DNA from: Streptomyces caatingaensis
GTDB lineage: Bacteria > Actinomycetota > Actinomycetes > Streptomycetales > Streptomycetaceae
Length of the DNA: 64,000 nucleotides
Assembly: GCF_001187435.1 (NCBI RefSeq)
Contig: NZ_LFXA01000004.1
Coordinates: 67,001-131,000, forward strand
Direction of reading: 5' to 3'
Shown here: piece by piece, positions 25,117 to 33,178 of the stretch
Numbering within the stretch: position 1 is the first letter of the stretch
How the letters are laid out: each line of letters begins with the position of its first letter
Made by a program: the position numbers and the translations under genes
The notes under the pieces: model-generated
The model's database searches: none
Seen by the model: only the letters and a program-made list of their open reading frames with translations
What the model was told of the DNA's origin: nothing

Positions 25117-26535
25117 TCACGAGGGGGCGCCGAACCAGCGGCGCAGGGCCGGCTCCGGCCCCTCCCCCTCCGGCGCACCCTCGCCCCCGCCCGCCCAGCA
25201 CACATATCCGTCCGGCCGCACCAGGACGCGGTCCGGGGCGGGCGACCAGTCCACCCGGTCCGCCCAGCCGCGCAGCGGCGACGCGTCCGGGCCGAGGAGC
25301 AGGCCGCGCCCGGCCGGCAGCCGGAGCCGGGGCAGGCGGCGGCCGAGCAGCGGATGAGCGGGCGCCCCCGGCATCGGGTAGCGGAGGTCGAGGCCGGAGA
25401 TCAGGCCGGCGACGCGGCGGTTGGCCTCCGGGCCGGAGAGCAGGTCGGCGACGACGGCGCGGACGGCGCGCGCGTCGACGTCGGGGAGGGCCAGCGCCCC
25501 CTGGGCGCGCGTGTTCTCCAGGACGGCCGCCCCGACCGGATGCCGCTCGTCGTGGTACGAGCCGAGCAGCCCCTCCGGCCCCCGCCCCCGCACCACGGCC
25601 GCCAGCTTCCAGCCCAGGTTGAAGGCGTCCTGGACACCGAGGTTGAGGCCCTGCCCACCGGCGGGCAGATGCACGTGGGCCGCGTCGCCGGCCAGCAGCA
25701 CACGGCCGTCGACGTACGACTCCGCCTGCCGGGAGGCGTCCGTGAAGCGGGAGCCCCAGCGGAGGGCGCGCAGCCGCGGGTGGTGGCCGGGGCCGGTGTT
25801 CAGCGCGGCCCGCACCTCGTCCTCGGTGACGGGCGCGTCGCGCGGCACGTCCGCGTACGGCACGCCGCCGAAGACGAAGCGGAAGACGCCGTCGCCGAGC
25901 GGCGTCAGGGCGGCCGTCGGCCCGTGGCCGGCCTCGAAGGGCGGCGGCCGCCACTCGGTGGGCAGCGCCGGATCGTCCTCCAGCTCGACGTCGGCGACGG
26001 CGAGCGACACCCGCGCGTCCCGCCCCGGGAAACCGACGCCCAGCTCCTTGCGGACCCGGCTGCGCCCGCCGTCCGCGCCCACCAGGTAGGCGGCGCGGAA
26101 GGCGCGTGCGCCGCCGGGCCCCTCCGCGGTCACGGAGACACCGCCGGCGTCCTGCGCGAAACCGGTCAGCTCGTGCCCCCGCAGCACGGGTACGCCCTGC
26201 GCGGCGAGGCGGTCCTCCAGGAACCCCTCGACCCGCGCCTGCGGAATGCCCACTTGGTAGGGGAAGCGGGTGTCGAGCGCCCCGTAGTCGAGCGCGATGC
26301 CCGCGAAGTGCCCCCAGGGCAGGGCGGTCAGGGCGCGGTCGGCGAGCGGGTCCAGCCAGCCGCGCAGGTCGAACATCTCGGCGGTGCGCGGCTGGAGGTT
26401 CAGCGCCTTGGACTGGCCGCTGCGCCGGAGGGTGCGCTCCAGGACGAGGGTGCGGACGCCGGCGAGCCCCAGCTCGTTGGCGAGGGTCAGGCCCGTGGGC
26501 CCGGCGCCGACCACGATCACTTCCGGGTGGGTCAC
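25117..26535 (-). CDS. FAD-dependent aromatic monooxygenase (PheA/TfdB/RdmE-like)
   Basis: This protein of 472 residues has the three flavoprotein hydroxylase motifs: GxGxxG in VIVVGAGPTGLTLANEL, the DG motif in LVGADGGRSRVRK, and the GD motif in VLLAGDAAHVHLPAGGQGLN. The last continues into a helix typical of the FAD-binding-3 family. A C-terminal thioredoxin-like region without active cysteines (DRVLVRPDGYVCW) is present. Homologues hydroxylate polyketides, phenols or rifamycin. It is third in a minus-strand operon behind a TetR regulator and a small membrane protein, a setting that suggests inducible detoxification. The GTG start lies 4 bases after the upstream stop. Confidence 0.88.
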   Translation of the reverse strand: MTHPEVIVVGAGPTGLTLANELGLAGVRTLVLERTLRRSGQSKALNLQPRTAEMFDLRGWLDPLADRALTALPWGHFAGIALDYGALDTRFPYQVGIPQARVEGFLEDRLAAQGVPVLRGHELTGFAQDAGGVSVTAEGPGGARAFRAAYLVGADGGRSRVRKELGVGFPGRDARVSLAVADVELEDDPALPTEWRPPPFEAGHGPTAALTPLGDGVFRFVFGGVPYADVPRDAPVTEDEVRAALNTGPGHHPRLRALRWGSRFTDASRQAESYVDGRVLLAGDAAHVHLPAGGQGLNLGVQDAFNLGWKLAAVVRGRGPEGLLGSYHDERHPVGAAVLENTRAQGALALPDVDARAVRAVVADLLSGPEANRRVAGLISGLDLRYPMPGAPAHPLLGRRLPRLRLPAGRGLLLGPDASPLRGWADRVDWSPAPDRVLVRPDGYVCWAGGGEGAPEGEGPEPALRRWFGAPS

Positions 26536-26539
26536 CGGA

Positions 26540-27199
26540 TCACGCCTTCAGTCCGTGGCGGACGACGTACCGCCGGTGGAAGGCGATGAGGCCGCCCAGG
26601 ACGGCCAGCCACTGCGCCGTGCTCACCAGCGGCACCCAGCCGACGGGCAGGGTCGTCGCCAGCACCACCCGCACCCCCGCGTCGAGCGTGAAGCCCAGGC
26701 CCCACACGGCGGTGAGGACCCTGAGCCGCCGCCGGAAGACGCCGTCGCCGTCCCACTGCGACAGCCAGGTGCGCCGGCCCTCCTCCCCCACCCGTGCGGT
26801 GACGACGGCCTGGGACAGGGCGAGGACGAACGGCCGGCGCGTCGGCAGCGTGCCGAGGATCCACAGGCCGATCAGGCCGAAGAGCCAGCTGTCCCGGATC
26901 AGCAGGACGCGGGCGTCACCGGTGACCAGGGTCATCAGCGCCCCGACGGCCATGAGGACGAGGGTGAAGACGGCCATCGCCTCGACCCTGCGCCGCTTGA
27001 TCATGCCGTGGACGACCCAGGGGACGGCCAGCAGGCTGCCGACGAGCAGGGCCGCCCACTGGCCGACGCCCAGCGCCTGGAGCCCGTAGAACCCGCCGAG
27101 GGGCAGGGCGAGTTCGAAGACGAGCTGGAGTGCCAGCCGGCGGCGCACGGCGGGGGCGCCGCGCCGCTCGGCGGGCGGGGCGGCGAGCCGAGTGGTCAC
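26540..27199 (-). CDS. VC0807-like integral membrane protein
   Basis: This protein of 219 residues has about six membrane segments (for example LQLVFELALPLGGFYGLQAL, LLVGSLLAVPWVVHGMI, WLFGLIGLWILGTL). Conserved polar residues lie between them (RDSWLFG; GTLPTRRPFV). The pattern matches the VC0807 family of unknown function. The GTG start overlaps the tetR stop by 4 bases (GTGA), and 4 bases separate its stop from the monooxygenase start. The three genes are therefore one translationally linked unit, probably controlled by the TetR protein. Confidence 0.75.
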   Translation of the reverse strand: MTTRLAAPPAERRGAPAVRRRLALQLVFELALPLGGFYGLQALGVGQWAALLVGSLLAVPWVVHGMIKRRRVEAMAVFTLVLMAVGALMTLVTGDARVLLIRDSWLFGLIGLWILGTLPTRRPFVLALSQAVVTARVGEEGRRTWLSQWDGDGVFRRRLRVLTAVWGLGFTLDAGVRVVLATTLPVGWVPLVSTAQWLAVLGGLIAFHRRYVVRHGLKA

Positions 27200-27840
27200 G
27201 GCGTCCTCCTGGTGGCGCGGTCGAAGATCTCGGCGAGCTCACGGCCGCGGACGGCCGCGTCGAAGCCGGGGTCGCGGGCGGCCCGTACGACGAGCGCGTC
27301 GATGGCGCCGCGGATGGCGATCACCATCGTCTCGGCGTCGAACTCCCGGAAGTCCCCGGCCTTCTGGGCGTGCCGGACGCCCTCGATCTGGGCGGCGGTC
27401 GCCTTCTCCATCGCCTCCGCGAACTCGCGGGCCGGCTCCCCCTGGCACCTGCCGGCGACGTTGGAGAGCACCTCGACCATCGCCGGCAGGTGGCGGGGAA
27501 ACTCCTCCAGCAGCGCGAGGTTGGACTCGATGAAGGCGCGCAGCCGGCCCGAGGAGGTCGTCTCGGCCTCGACGCGGGGGCGCATGTAGCCGTCGGCGAC
27601 CCGCATGACCTCGGCGACGACCTCCCGCATGAGGTCGTCCTTGCCGGCGAAGTGGTACGAGATCACCCCGGTGCTGCTCAGCCCGGCCCGGCGCGCGATC
27701 CTGCCGAACGTGGCCTTGGCGTAACCGAATTCGGCGATGACCTCGATGGCGGCGGCGACGATCTGCGCCCTGCGGGCCTCCTCGATGAAGGTCCTGCCGG
27801 CCGGCGCTTCCTGCTTGCGCTTGCTGCTTCTCGCTCCCAC
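27196..27840 (-). CDS. TetR-family transcriptional regulator
   Basis: This regulator of 214 residues has a standard N-terminal helix-turn-helix (RAQIVAAAIEVIAEFGYAKA then FGRIARRAGLSSTGVISYHF followed by AGKDDLM). The variable C-terminal ligand-binding helices include FIESNLALLEEFPRHLPA. GTG 27840 is used; TTG 27846 is the alternative. There is no evident Shine-Dalgarno. A 16-bp perfect palindrome lies 21 bases upstream of the start, as expected for autoregulation. It heads an operon with a membrane protein and a flavin monooxygenase. The ligand is unknown. Confidence 0.9.
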   Translation of the reverse strand: MGARSSKRKQEAPAGRTFIEEARRAQIVAAAIEVIAEFGYAKATFGRIARRAGLSSTGVISYHFAGKDDLMREVVAEVMRVADGYMRPRVEAETTSSGRLRAFIESNLALLEEFPRHLPAMVEVLSNVAGRCQGEPAREFAEAMEKATAAQIEGVRHAQKAGDFREFDAETMVIAIRGAIDALVVRAARDPGFDAAVRGRELAEIFDRATRRTP

Positions 27841-27861
27841 GGGCAAGACGGTAGGGGGGAG

Positions 27862-27877
27862 TTGCTCGGCCGAGCAA
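27862..27877. promoter_or_regulatory. 16-bp perfect palindrome, likely TetR operator
   Basis: TTGCTCGGCCGAGCAA is a perfect palindrome located directly upstream of the tetR start, in the 58-base gap between tetR and the downstream end of the S8 protease gene. Size and place fit a TetR dimer site controlling the three-gene operon. Confidence 0.65.
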
Positions 27878-27898
27878 GCAGTGGTCCGGTCAAGCAGC

Positions 27899-29134
27899 TC
27901 ACGAACCGCCGGTGAACAGAAGCCTGTTGGGCGTGCTGTCCCGTACGGCGGAGACGACGCCCGGCGTCGCCTGGGACGTCAGCCAGTCGGTCACCGACTG
28001 CGTCGACGCGTCGGGGTGAACCGCCTTGTAGAGCGCGGCGACTCCGGTCGTGTGCGGGGCCGCCTGGGACGTGCCGGTCATCGTCAGCGTGCCGCCGCCG
28101 GCGCGGGCGGAGGTGATGTCCACACCGGGCGCGAGGAGCCGTACGCATGTGCCCCAGTCGCTGAACGCGGCCATGCGGTCGGCCTGGTCGGTCGCGCCCG
28201 TGGGCACCGCGCCCGGGGCACCGGCCGGCGAGTTGGTGCAGGCGTCGGCCGTGTCGTTGCCCGCCGAGACGACCGGGGGGACGCCCTTCGCGGCGACGGC
28301 GGCGACGGCGGCGTTGGTGGCCGCCGAGAAGGGGCCGTTGATGGAGGCGTTGAGCACGGAGGCGGGCGTGGCGTTCTGCGCGACCCAGTCCAGGCCCTGG
28401 ACGAAGCGGGCGGAGGTCGTCTCCCCCGCGCAGTCGAGGACGCGGACGCTGACCAGCGTCACCCTGCGCGCCACGCCGTGCTCCGCGCCGCCGATGACGC
28501 CCGACACGTGCGTGCCGTGGCCCGAACCGCCCGCGGCGATCGGGCAGTCGGAGCCGTCGCCGTTCGCGTCCACGAGATCGACGCCCTTGCGGGCCCGCCC
28601 GCCGAACTCCTGGTGCGTGTAGTCGATCCCGGTGTCCACGACGTACGCCGTGATCCCCTGCCCCGTGCCGTTCACCGTGAACTGCCCGTCGAGCGGCAGC
28701 CGTCGCTGATCGATGCGGTCCAGACCCCAGTCGGCGGCCGGCGCCGCCTGTTCCTCCTCCCCCCTCCCCTCCGACGCGTGGAAGACCGCGTCCTCCTCGA
28801 CCGCCGCCACATCCGGCGCCTTCCGGACGGCCTCCAGCTGCTCCGGCGTGAGCGTCGCCGCGAAGCCGGTGAGAGCGTGCCCGTACACGACGTCCGGCGT
28901 CACGCCCAGCCGCGCCGTGAGCGTCCGCGGACTGGCGCCGTTGCGCAGCGTGACGATGTAGTGCCCGTGCACGGGCGTGCCCGACGTCCGCTGGAGGGGC
29001 GCGAGGACCCGTCCCCCCGGCTCGGGCGCGGCAGGGGCCGCGGCGGCGAGGGCGAGGGCGGCGAGGAGGGCGGTGGTGAGCCGATGCCGGGCGCGTCGCA
29101 CGCGCCGCGTCTGTCTATGTCGGTTATGAGCCAT
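27899..29134 (-). CDS. secreted S8 subtilisin-like serine protease (proteinase K type)
   Basis: This preproprotein of 411 residues has a signal peptide (RRVRRARHRL, then TTALLAALALAAAAPAA). It is followed by an I9 inhibitor propeptide (about 55-120: HYIVTLRNGASPRTL ... VAAVEEDAVF). The catalytic domain has the full triad: D167 in YVVDTGID, H206 in GSGHGTHVSG and S356 in MTGTSQAAPH, with oxyanion Asn N293 in SAGND. It lacks the C-terminal P/homoB domain of larger relatives. It is an extracellular general protease. ATG 29134 was chosen for the signal peptide. The frame runs on upstream but is not protein-like. Confidence 0.9.
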   Translation of the reverse strand: MAHNRHRQTRRVRRARHRLTTALLAALALAAAAPAAPEPGGRVLAPLQRTSGTPVHGHYIVTLRNGASPRTLTARLGVTPDVVYGHALTGFAATLTPEQLEAVRKAPDVAAVEEDAVFHASEGRGEEEQAAPAADWGLDRIDQRRLPLDGQFTVNGTGQGITAYVVDTGIDYTHQEFGGRARKGVDLVDANGDGSDCPIAAGGSGHGTHVSGVIGGAEHGVARRVTLVSVRVLDCAGETTSARFVQGLDWVAQNATPASVLNASINGPFSAATNAAVAAVAAKGVPPVVSAGNDTADACTNSPAGAPGAVPTGATDQADRMAAFSDWGTCVRLLAPGVDITSARAGGGTLTMTGTSQAAPHTTGVAALYKAVHPDASTQSVTDWLTSQATPGVVSAVRDSTPNRLLFTGGS

Positions 29135-29315
29135 GCCCTCTGGATAGGCGGGCGGACCGCCACCCGCGATCCGGGCTGGGCCGAGTGGCGGGAGCGGGTG
29201 CCCTTGCGGGGGAGTCGCGGCCGGGGCCCCGCCCTGGGCCCGGGCCGCGCCGCCGCACGGTGGCGGGCAGGGCCCGGTTCGCCTTCCCCGACCCCCTCCG
29301 GTTAGGTTTTCGCAC

Positions 29316-30308
29316 ATGACCGAAGCAGCAGCCCCCCGCACCGCCCCCGGCGCCGTCGCCGCCGGCCTCGCCACGATCGCCGCCGACGGGACCGTCCTCG
29401 ACACCTGGTTCCCGGCTCCCGGGCTGGCCGACGGGCCAGGCCCGGCCGGTACCGAGCGGCTGGGCGCCGACGCCGCCGCCGAGCTGCTGGGCGAGAGCGC
29501 CCGGAAGGCCGTCGGCCCGGACCCGCGCCGGGGCGTGGAGGTCGTCGCCGTCCGCACGGTCATCTCGTCGCTCGACGACAAGCCGCTCGACGCGCACGAC
29601 GCCTACCTGCGCCTGCACCTGCTCTCGCACCGCCTGGTGAAGCCGCACGGCCAGAACCTGGACGGCATCTTCGGCCTGCTCGCCAACGTCGCCTGGACCT
29701 CGCTCGGCCCCGTCGCCGTCGACCAGGTCGAGCGGGTGCGGCTGAACGCCCGCGCCGAGGGCCTGCACCTGTCGGTCACCAGCATCGACAAGTTCCCGCG
29801 CATGACCGACTACGTGGCCCCCTCGGGCGTCCGCATCGGTGACGCCGACCGCGTCCGCCTCGGGGCGTACCTCGGCAAGGGCACGACCGTCATGCACGAG
29901 GGCTTCGTGAACTTCAACGCCGGCACGCTGGGCACCTCGATGGTCGAGGGCCGCATCAGCGCGGGCGTCGTCGTCGGCGACGGCAGCGACATCGGCGGCG
30001 GCGCGTCCACCATGGGCACGCTCTCCGGCGGCGGCAAGCAGATCATCTCCGTCGGGAAGAACTGCCTGCTCGGCGCCGAGTCCGGCATCGGCATCGCGCT
30101 CGGCGACGAGTGCGTCGTCGAGGCCGGCCTGTACGTGACGGCCGGCACCCGCGTGACCATGCCCGACGGCGAGATCGTCAAGGCCCTGGAGCTCTCCGGC
30201 GCGAGCAACATCCTCTTCCGCCGCAACTCCACCACGGGCGCCGTCGAGGCCCGCCCGTACAAGGCGAACTGGGGCGGCCTCAACGAGGCGCTGCACAGCC
30301 ACAACTGA
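29316..30308 (+). CDS. dapD: tetrahydrodipicolinate N-succinyltransferase
   Basis: This protein of 330 residues matches the long actinobacterial DapD. The N-terminal domain contains [20 protein letters not shown]. The left-handed beta-helix of hexapeptide turns follows ([51 protein letters not shown]), with [12 protein letters not shown] and the closing [13 protein letters not shown]. It succinylates tetrahydrodipicolinate in lysine and diaminopimelate synthesis, the step after DapB. No Shine-Dalgarno precedes the ATG; TAGGTT (about 29303-29308) ends 7 bases before it, so the mRNA is probably leaderless. A strong two-tier hairpin follows the gene. Confidence 0.95.
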   Translation: MTEAAAPRTAPGAVAAGLATIAADGTVLDTWFPAPGLADGPGPAGTERLGADAAAELLGESARKAVGPDPRRGVEVVAVRTVISSLDDKPLDAHDAYLRLHLLSHRLVKPHGQNLDGIFGLLANVAWTSLGPVAVDQVERVRLNARAEGLHLSVTSIDKFPRMTDYVAPSGVRIGDADRVRLGAYLGKGTTVMHEGFVNFNAGTLGTSMVEGRISAGVVVGDGSDIGGGASTMGTLSGGGKQIISVGKNCLLGAESGIGIALGDECVVEAGLYVTAGTRVTMPDGEIVKALELSGASNILFRRNSTTGAVEARPYKANWGGLNEALHSHN

Positions 30309-30323
30309 CCCCAACAGACGCAC

Positions 30324-30390
30324 GGGACACGCCCGTTCGTCGAGCGGCCGTACGGCGGGAGACCGCGGTACGGCCGCTCTGGCGTGTCCC
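30324..30390 (+). terminator. two-tier hairpin downstream of dapD
   Basis: GGGACACGCC (30324-30333) pairs with GGCGTGTCCC (30381-30390), and inside it GAGCGGCCGTAC (30342-30353) pairs with GTACGGCCGCTC (30368-30379). It ends about 80 bases after dapD and lies before the next small ORF, so it probably terminates dapD transcription. Confidence 0.7.
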
Positions 30391-30450
30391 CGAGGTGCTG
30401 CGCCACCATGGGTGCCGTTCGGTCCACGGGAAGCGACCCATGGAGGCGTC

Positions 30451-30579
30451 ATGAAGCTGGGCAAACCGCTGGCCGTCGGCTTCGCGGAGGAGGCGGACGA
30501 GGCCGTGGGGACGGAGGAGGTCCCCGAGGAGGCCGTCGCCGTCCCGGTCCCCGAAGAAGCCGTCCCGGCCGGGCGATGA
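30451..30579 (+). CDS. 42-residue acidic small protein, coupled to next gene
   Basis: The sequence begins MKLGKPLAVGFAEE and is then dominated by Glu, Val, Ala and Pro (EEVPEEAVAVPVPEEA). There is no domain, Cys or membrane segment. A perfect GGAGG lies 5 bases upstream of ATG 30451, and the stop overlaps the next ATG (ATGA), so it is almost certainly translated. Similar tiny ORFs starting M-K/R-L-G-K stand before the same Cys-rich gene in other streptomycetes, as I recall. The function is unknown; a translation-coupling leader or a small partner of the next protein are both possible. Confidence 0.7.
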   Translation: MKLGKPLAVGFAEEADEAVGTEEVPEEAVAVPVPEEAVPAGR

Positions 30580-31229
30580 GGCTCCGGCTCCCCCAGGAGC
30601 GCCCCGCCGAGCCGCCCACCGGCTACAAGATCGCCTACCCGGTGCTGTCCCGCGACGGCACCGGGGCCGGCTTCACCGGGGTCTCGCTCGGCGGCGGCGC
30701 GCCCTACCGCGCCCTGGACGATGCCCGCTGCGTCTACGGCCGGCGGCACCGGCCGCCGGCCCGCCGCTGCGACTGCGGCTTCCACTGCCTGCACTCGCTG
30801 ACCGAGGCCCTGGCCCTGACCTGCGCCGGGCAACACCGCCGCGCCGTCGTCCTGGAGGTCGGCGTCCTCGGCGCCTACATCCGTTACGAGCGCGGCATGC
30901 GCTACGCCCGCCAGCGCGTGCGCACCGTCCGCGTCGGCTCCTGCGCCTGCGGCCGCGACGCCGTCCGCTTCGCCGACGCCGGCTGGGGACGGCCGGGCTG
31001 GCGGGTGGTCGCCGCCGACTGCGGCGGCTGCGGGCTCGGCGGGGCGGCCGTGGGCTTCGAGGAGTTCGAGCGGCTGGCCGGCGACGGCGTCCGCGTCCTG
31101 CCCGACCGCAGCGGCGCGGTCGCCGACCGCACCCTGCCGGAGCTCATGGCGGAGGCGGCCCTGCTCCAGGCCCGACTGGACTGGTTCGAGGGCCAGTTGG
31201 CGAAGTTCTCGTCCTCCGGCGAACGGTGA
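30576..31229 (+). CDS. conserved Cys-rich hypothetical protein
   Basis: The product of 217 residues contains clustered Cys/His: RRCDCGFHCLHS (about 64-75), SCACGRDAV and DCGGCGLGG. It may therefore bind zinc or another metal. The opening TGYKIAYPVLSRDG and the pattern VYGRRHRPPARRCDC recur in a streptomycete family of unknown role. ATG 30576 overlaps the stop of the tiny upstream ORF by 4 bases, marking strict coupling; there is no separate Shine-Dalgarno needed. It ends with a basic/amphipathic helix (LLQARLDWFEGQLAKF). It sits between dapD and the agmatine deiminase remnant. Confidence 0.7.
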   Translation: MRLRLPQERPAEPPTGYKIAYPVLSRDGTGAGFTGVSLGGGAPYRALDDARCVYGRRHRPPARRCDCGFHCLHSLTEALALTCAGQHRRAVVLEVGVLGAYIRYERGMRYARQRVRTVRVGSCACGRDAVRFADAGWGRPGWRVVAADCGGCGLGGAAVGFEEFERLAGDGVRVLPDRSGAVADRTLPELMAEAALLQARLDWFEGQLAKFSSSGER

Positions 31230-31310
31230 GGGGCGACGGCCGCTCAACCCCGGCCGGGGAAGAGGCGTCCTCGCCCACGACCGCACCGCCCCCTCCGAAA
31301 GGCGCCGCCC

Positions 31311-32370
31311 GTGTTCCGCATGCCGGCCGAGTCCGAGCCCCACGCCCGCACGTTCCTCGGCTGGCCCCCGTACGGCCCCGTCTGGGGCCCGTACACGAGC
31401 GCAGTGCGGCGTGACGTCGCCGCCCTCGCGCGGCTGATCGCCGAGTACGAGCCCGTGAGCGTCCTCGCCGCGCCGCAGGACGCCGACGAGGCGCACAGGG
31501 CGTGCGGGGGCGCCGTGCGCGTCGAGCCGATTCCCGTGGACGACCTGTGGCTGCGCGACGCGGGGCCGACGTTCGTCGCGCGGGAGGACGACGGGACGGT
31601 CGCGGGGATCGACTTCCACTTCAACGGGTGGGGCGGCAAGCAGGAACACCCCCGCGACGGGCGCGTCGCCGCGCGGCTGCTCGACGCCGTCGGCGTGCCG
31701 CGGATCGACGCGGGGCTCACCGCCGAGGGCGGCTCACTGGAGACCGACGGCGCGGGGACCCTGCTCGTCACCGAGAGCTCGCTGGTCAACGACAACCGCA
31801 ACCCCGGGCGTCCGCGCGACGCCGTCGAGCGCGAGCTGAAGGCGCTGCTCGGCGTCACCACCGTCGTCTGGCTGAAGGGCGTGCGCGGTGAGGACGTCAC
31901 CGACTGCCATGTGGACGCCCTCGCCCGCTTTCGCCGCCCCCGGCACCGTCCTCCTCAGCGCCCCGCCGCCCGGCGCGCCGCGGGACGACGTGTGGACGCG
32001 GGTGTACGAACAGGCCCGCGCCGTCCTGGAGTCGGCGTCCGACGCCCGCGGCCGCACCCTGGAGATCGTCGACCTGCCCGAGCCGGACCCGGCCGAACTC
32101 GGCGAGCGCGGCGCCGACTTCCTCGGCTGCTACGCCAACTACTACGTGGCGAACGGGGTCGTGGTGGTGCCCCGCTTCGGCGACCGCCGCGCCGACGAGC
32201 GGGCGGTGTCGCTCCTGCGCGACCTGTACCCGGGCCGCGCCGTGCGGGCGGTGGAGATCCACGACCTGGCCGAGGGCGGCGGCGGCATCCACTGCGCGAC
32301 GCAACAGCAGCCCGCCGCCCGGGTGGTGCCGGGCGACGGGCTGCCGGAGGCGGGCGCGGTCAGACGTTGA
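31311..32370 (+). pseudogene. aguA: agmatine deiminase with single-base frameshift
   Basis: The first frame (31311 to about 31931) encodes the N-terminal 60% of a peptidylarginine-deiminase-fold agmatine deiminase: HARTFLGWPPYG, VDDLWLRDAGPTF, NGWGGKQEHP, TAEGGSLETDG and GEDVTDCHVDALARF. The rest continues only in the +1 frame (AAPGTVLLSAPPPGAPRDDV, ANYYVANGVVVVP, catalytic Cys in GGGGIHCATQQQP), ending at 32370. Removing one T of the TTT at 31929-31931 restores about 352 residues, the usual length. All catalytic residues are present across the two frames, although the usual DGHVD reads DCHVD. It would hydrolyse agmatine to N-carbamoylputrescine. This is either a recent mutation or a sequencing error. 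The start is GTG with GAAAGG upstream. Confidence 0.85.
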
Positions 32371-32695
32371 AGCCGAGCGCGCGGAGCTGCTCGCGGCCCT
32401 CGTCGGTGATCTTGTCGGGGCCCCACGGCGGCATCCAGACCCAGTTGATCCGGAGCTCGTTGACGATGCCCTCCGTGGCGGACTTCGCCTGGTCCTCGAT
32501 GACGTCGGTCAGCGGGCAGGCCGCGGACGTCAGGGTCATGTCGAGGGTGGCGATGTTGGCGTCGTCGATGTGGATGCCGTAGATCAGGCCGAGGTTGACG
32601 ACGTCGATGCCCAGCTCGGGGTCGACCACGTCGTAGAGGGCCTCGCGGACCTCCTCCTCGGTGGCCGGCTTGGTGGTGGTCACTTCGTCGCTCAT
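32360..32695 (-). CDS. SufT/MIP18-like metal-sulfur cluster assembly factor (DUF59)
   Basis: This protein of 111 residues belongs to the DUF59/PaaD-like family: EVREALYDVVDPELGIDVV, NLGLIYGIHI, and the conserved Cys in LTSAACPLTDVI. It acts in Fe-S cluster assembly or transfer as the last gene of the SUF operon. Its ATG overlaps the sufU stop by 4 bases (ATGA). The gene ends inside the convergent agmatine deiminase remnant (11-bp overlap at 32360-32370), so no separate terminator fits between them. Confidence 0.9.
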   Translation of the reverse strand: MSDEVTTTKPATEEEVREALYDVVDPELGIDVVNLGLIYGIHIDDANIATLDMTLTSAACPLTDVIEDQAKSATEGIVNELRINWVWMPPWGPDKITDEGREQLRALGFNV

Positions 32696-33165
32696 GCCGA
32701 CTTCCTTGCCGTCTCGTCGGTGCTCTCGCCCAGGGCCTGGGCGGTCGCGTCCTTCCACGCCATCCAGCTGAGGAGGGCGCACTTCACCCGCGCGGGGTAC
32801 TTGGAGACGCCGGCGAACGCGACCGCGTCCTCCAGCACCTCCTCCATCGCGTCGTCCGGCTCGATCCGGCCCTTGGACTGCATCAGCTCCAGGAAGGTCT
32901 CCTGGATCCGCCGCGCGTCGCCGAGCTCCTTGCCGACCAGCAGCTCGTTCAGCACCGAGGCGCTGGCCTGGCTGATGGAGCAGCCCTGGCCCTCGTACGA
33001 GACGTCCTCGATCGTCTCGCCGGAGAGCCGGACCCGCAGGGTGATCTCGTCGCCGCACGTCGGGTTGACGTGGTGCACCTCGGCGTCGCCGGGACGCAAG
33101 CCCCGCCCGTGCGGGTGCTTGTAGTGGTCCAGGATGACGTCCTGGTACATCGAATCAAGCTTCAC
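32692..33165 (-). CDS. sufU: Fe-S assembly sulfur-transfer protein SufU
   Basis: This 157-residue zinc-dependent sulphur acceptor for SufS has the three conserved Cys: C37 in NPTCGDE, C62 in QGCSIS and C129 in RVKCALL, with D39 beside the first. The insertion typical of SufU compared with IscU is present between the second and third Cys. It begins with the conserved LDSMYQDVILDHYKHPHG. It follows sufS after 13 bases and overlaps the next gene by 4 bases. The protein is cytosolic and takes persulphide sulphur from the desulfurase for the SufBCD scaffold. Confidence 0.95.
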   Translation of the reverse strand: MKLDSMYQDVILDHYKHPHGRGLRPGDAEVHHVNPTCGDEITLRVRLSGETIEDVSYEGQGCSISQASASVLNELLVGKELGDARRIQETFLELMQSKGRIEPDDAMEEVLEDAVAFAGVSKYPARVKCALLSWMAWKDATAQALGESTDETARKSA

Positions 33166-33178
33166 AGTCCGCTGCCCA

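Noticed and set aside
25113..25126. Small hairpin CCCCT-CACG-AGGGG at the end of the flavin monooxygenase gene
   Set aside because: The 5-bp stem overlaps the stop codon and is too short to call a terminator in this GC-rich setting.
31888..32370. Separate gene for the C-terminal half of the agmatine deiminase
   Set aside because: The sequence continues the upstream protein exactly at the point of the extra T and has no start site of its own.
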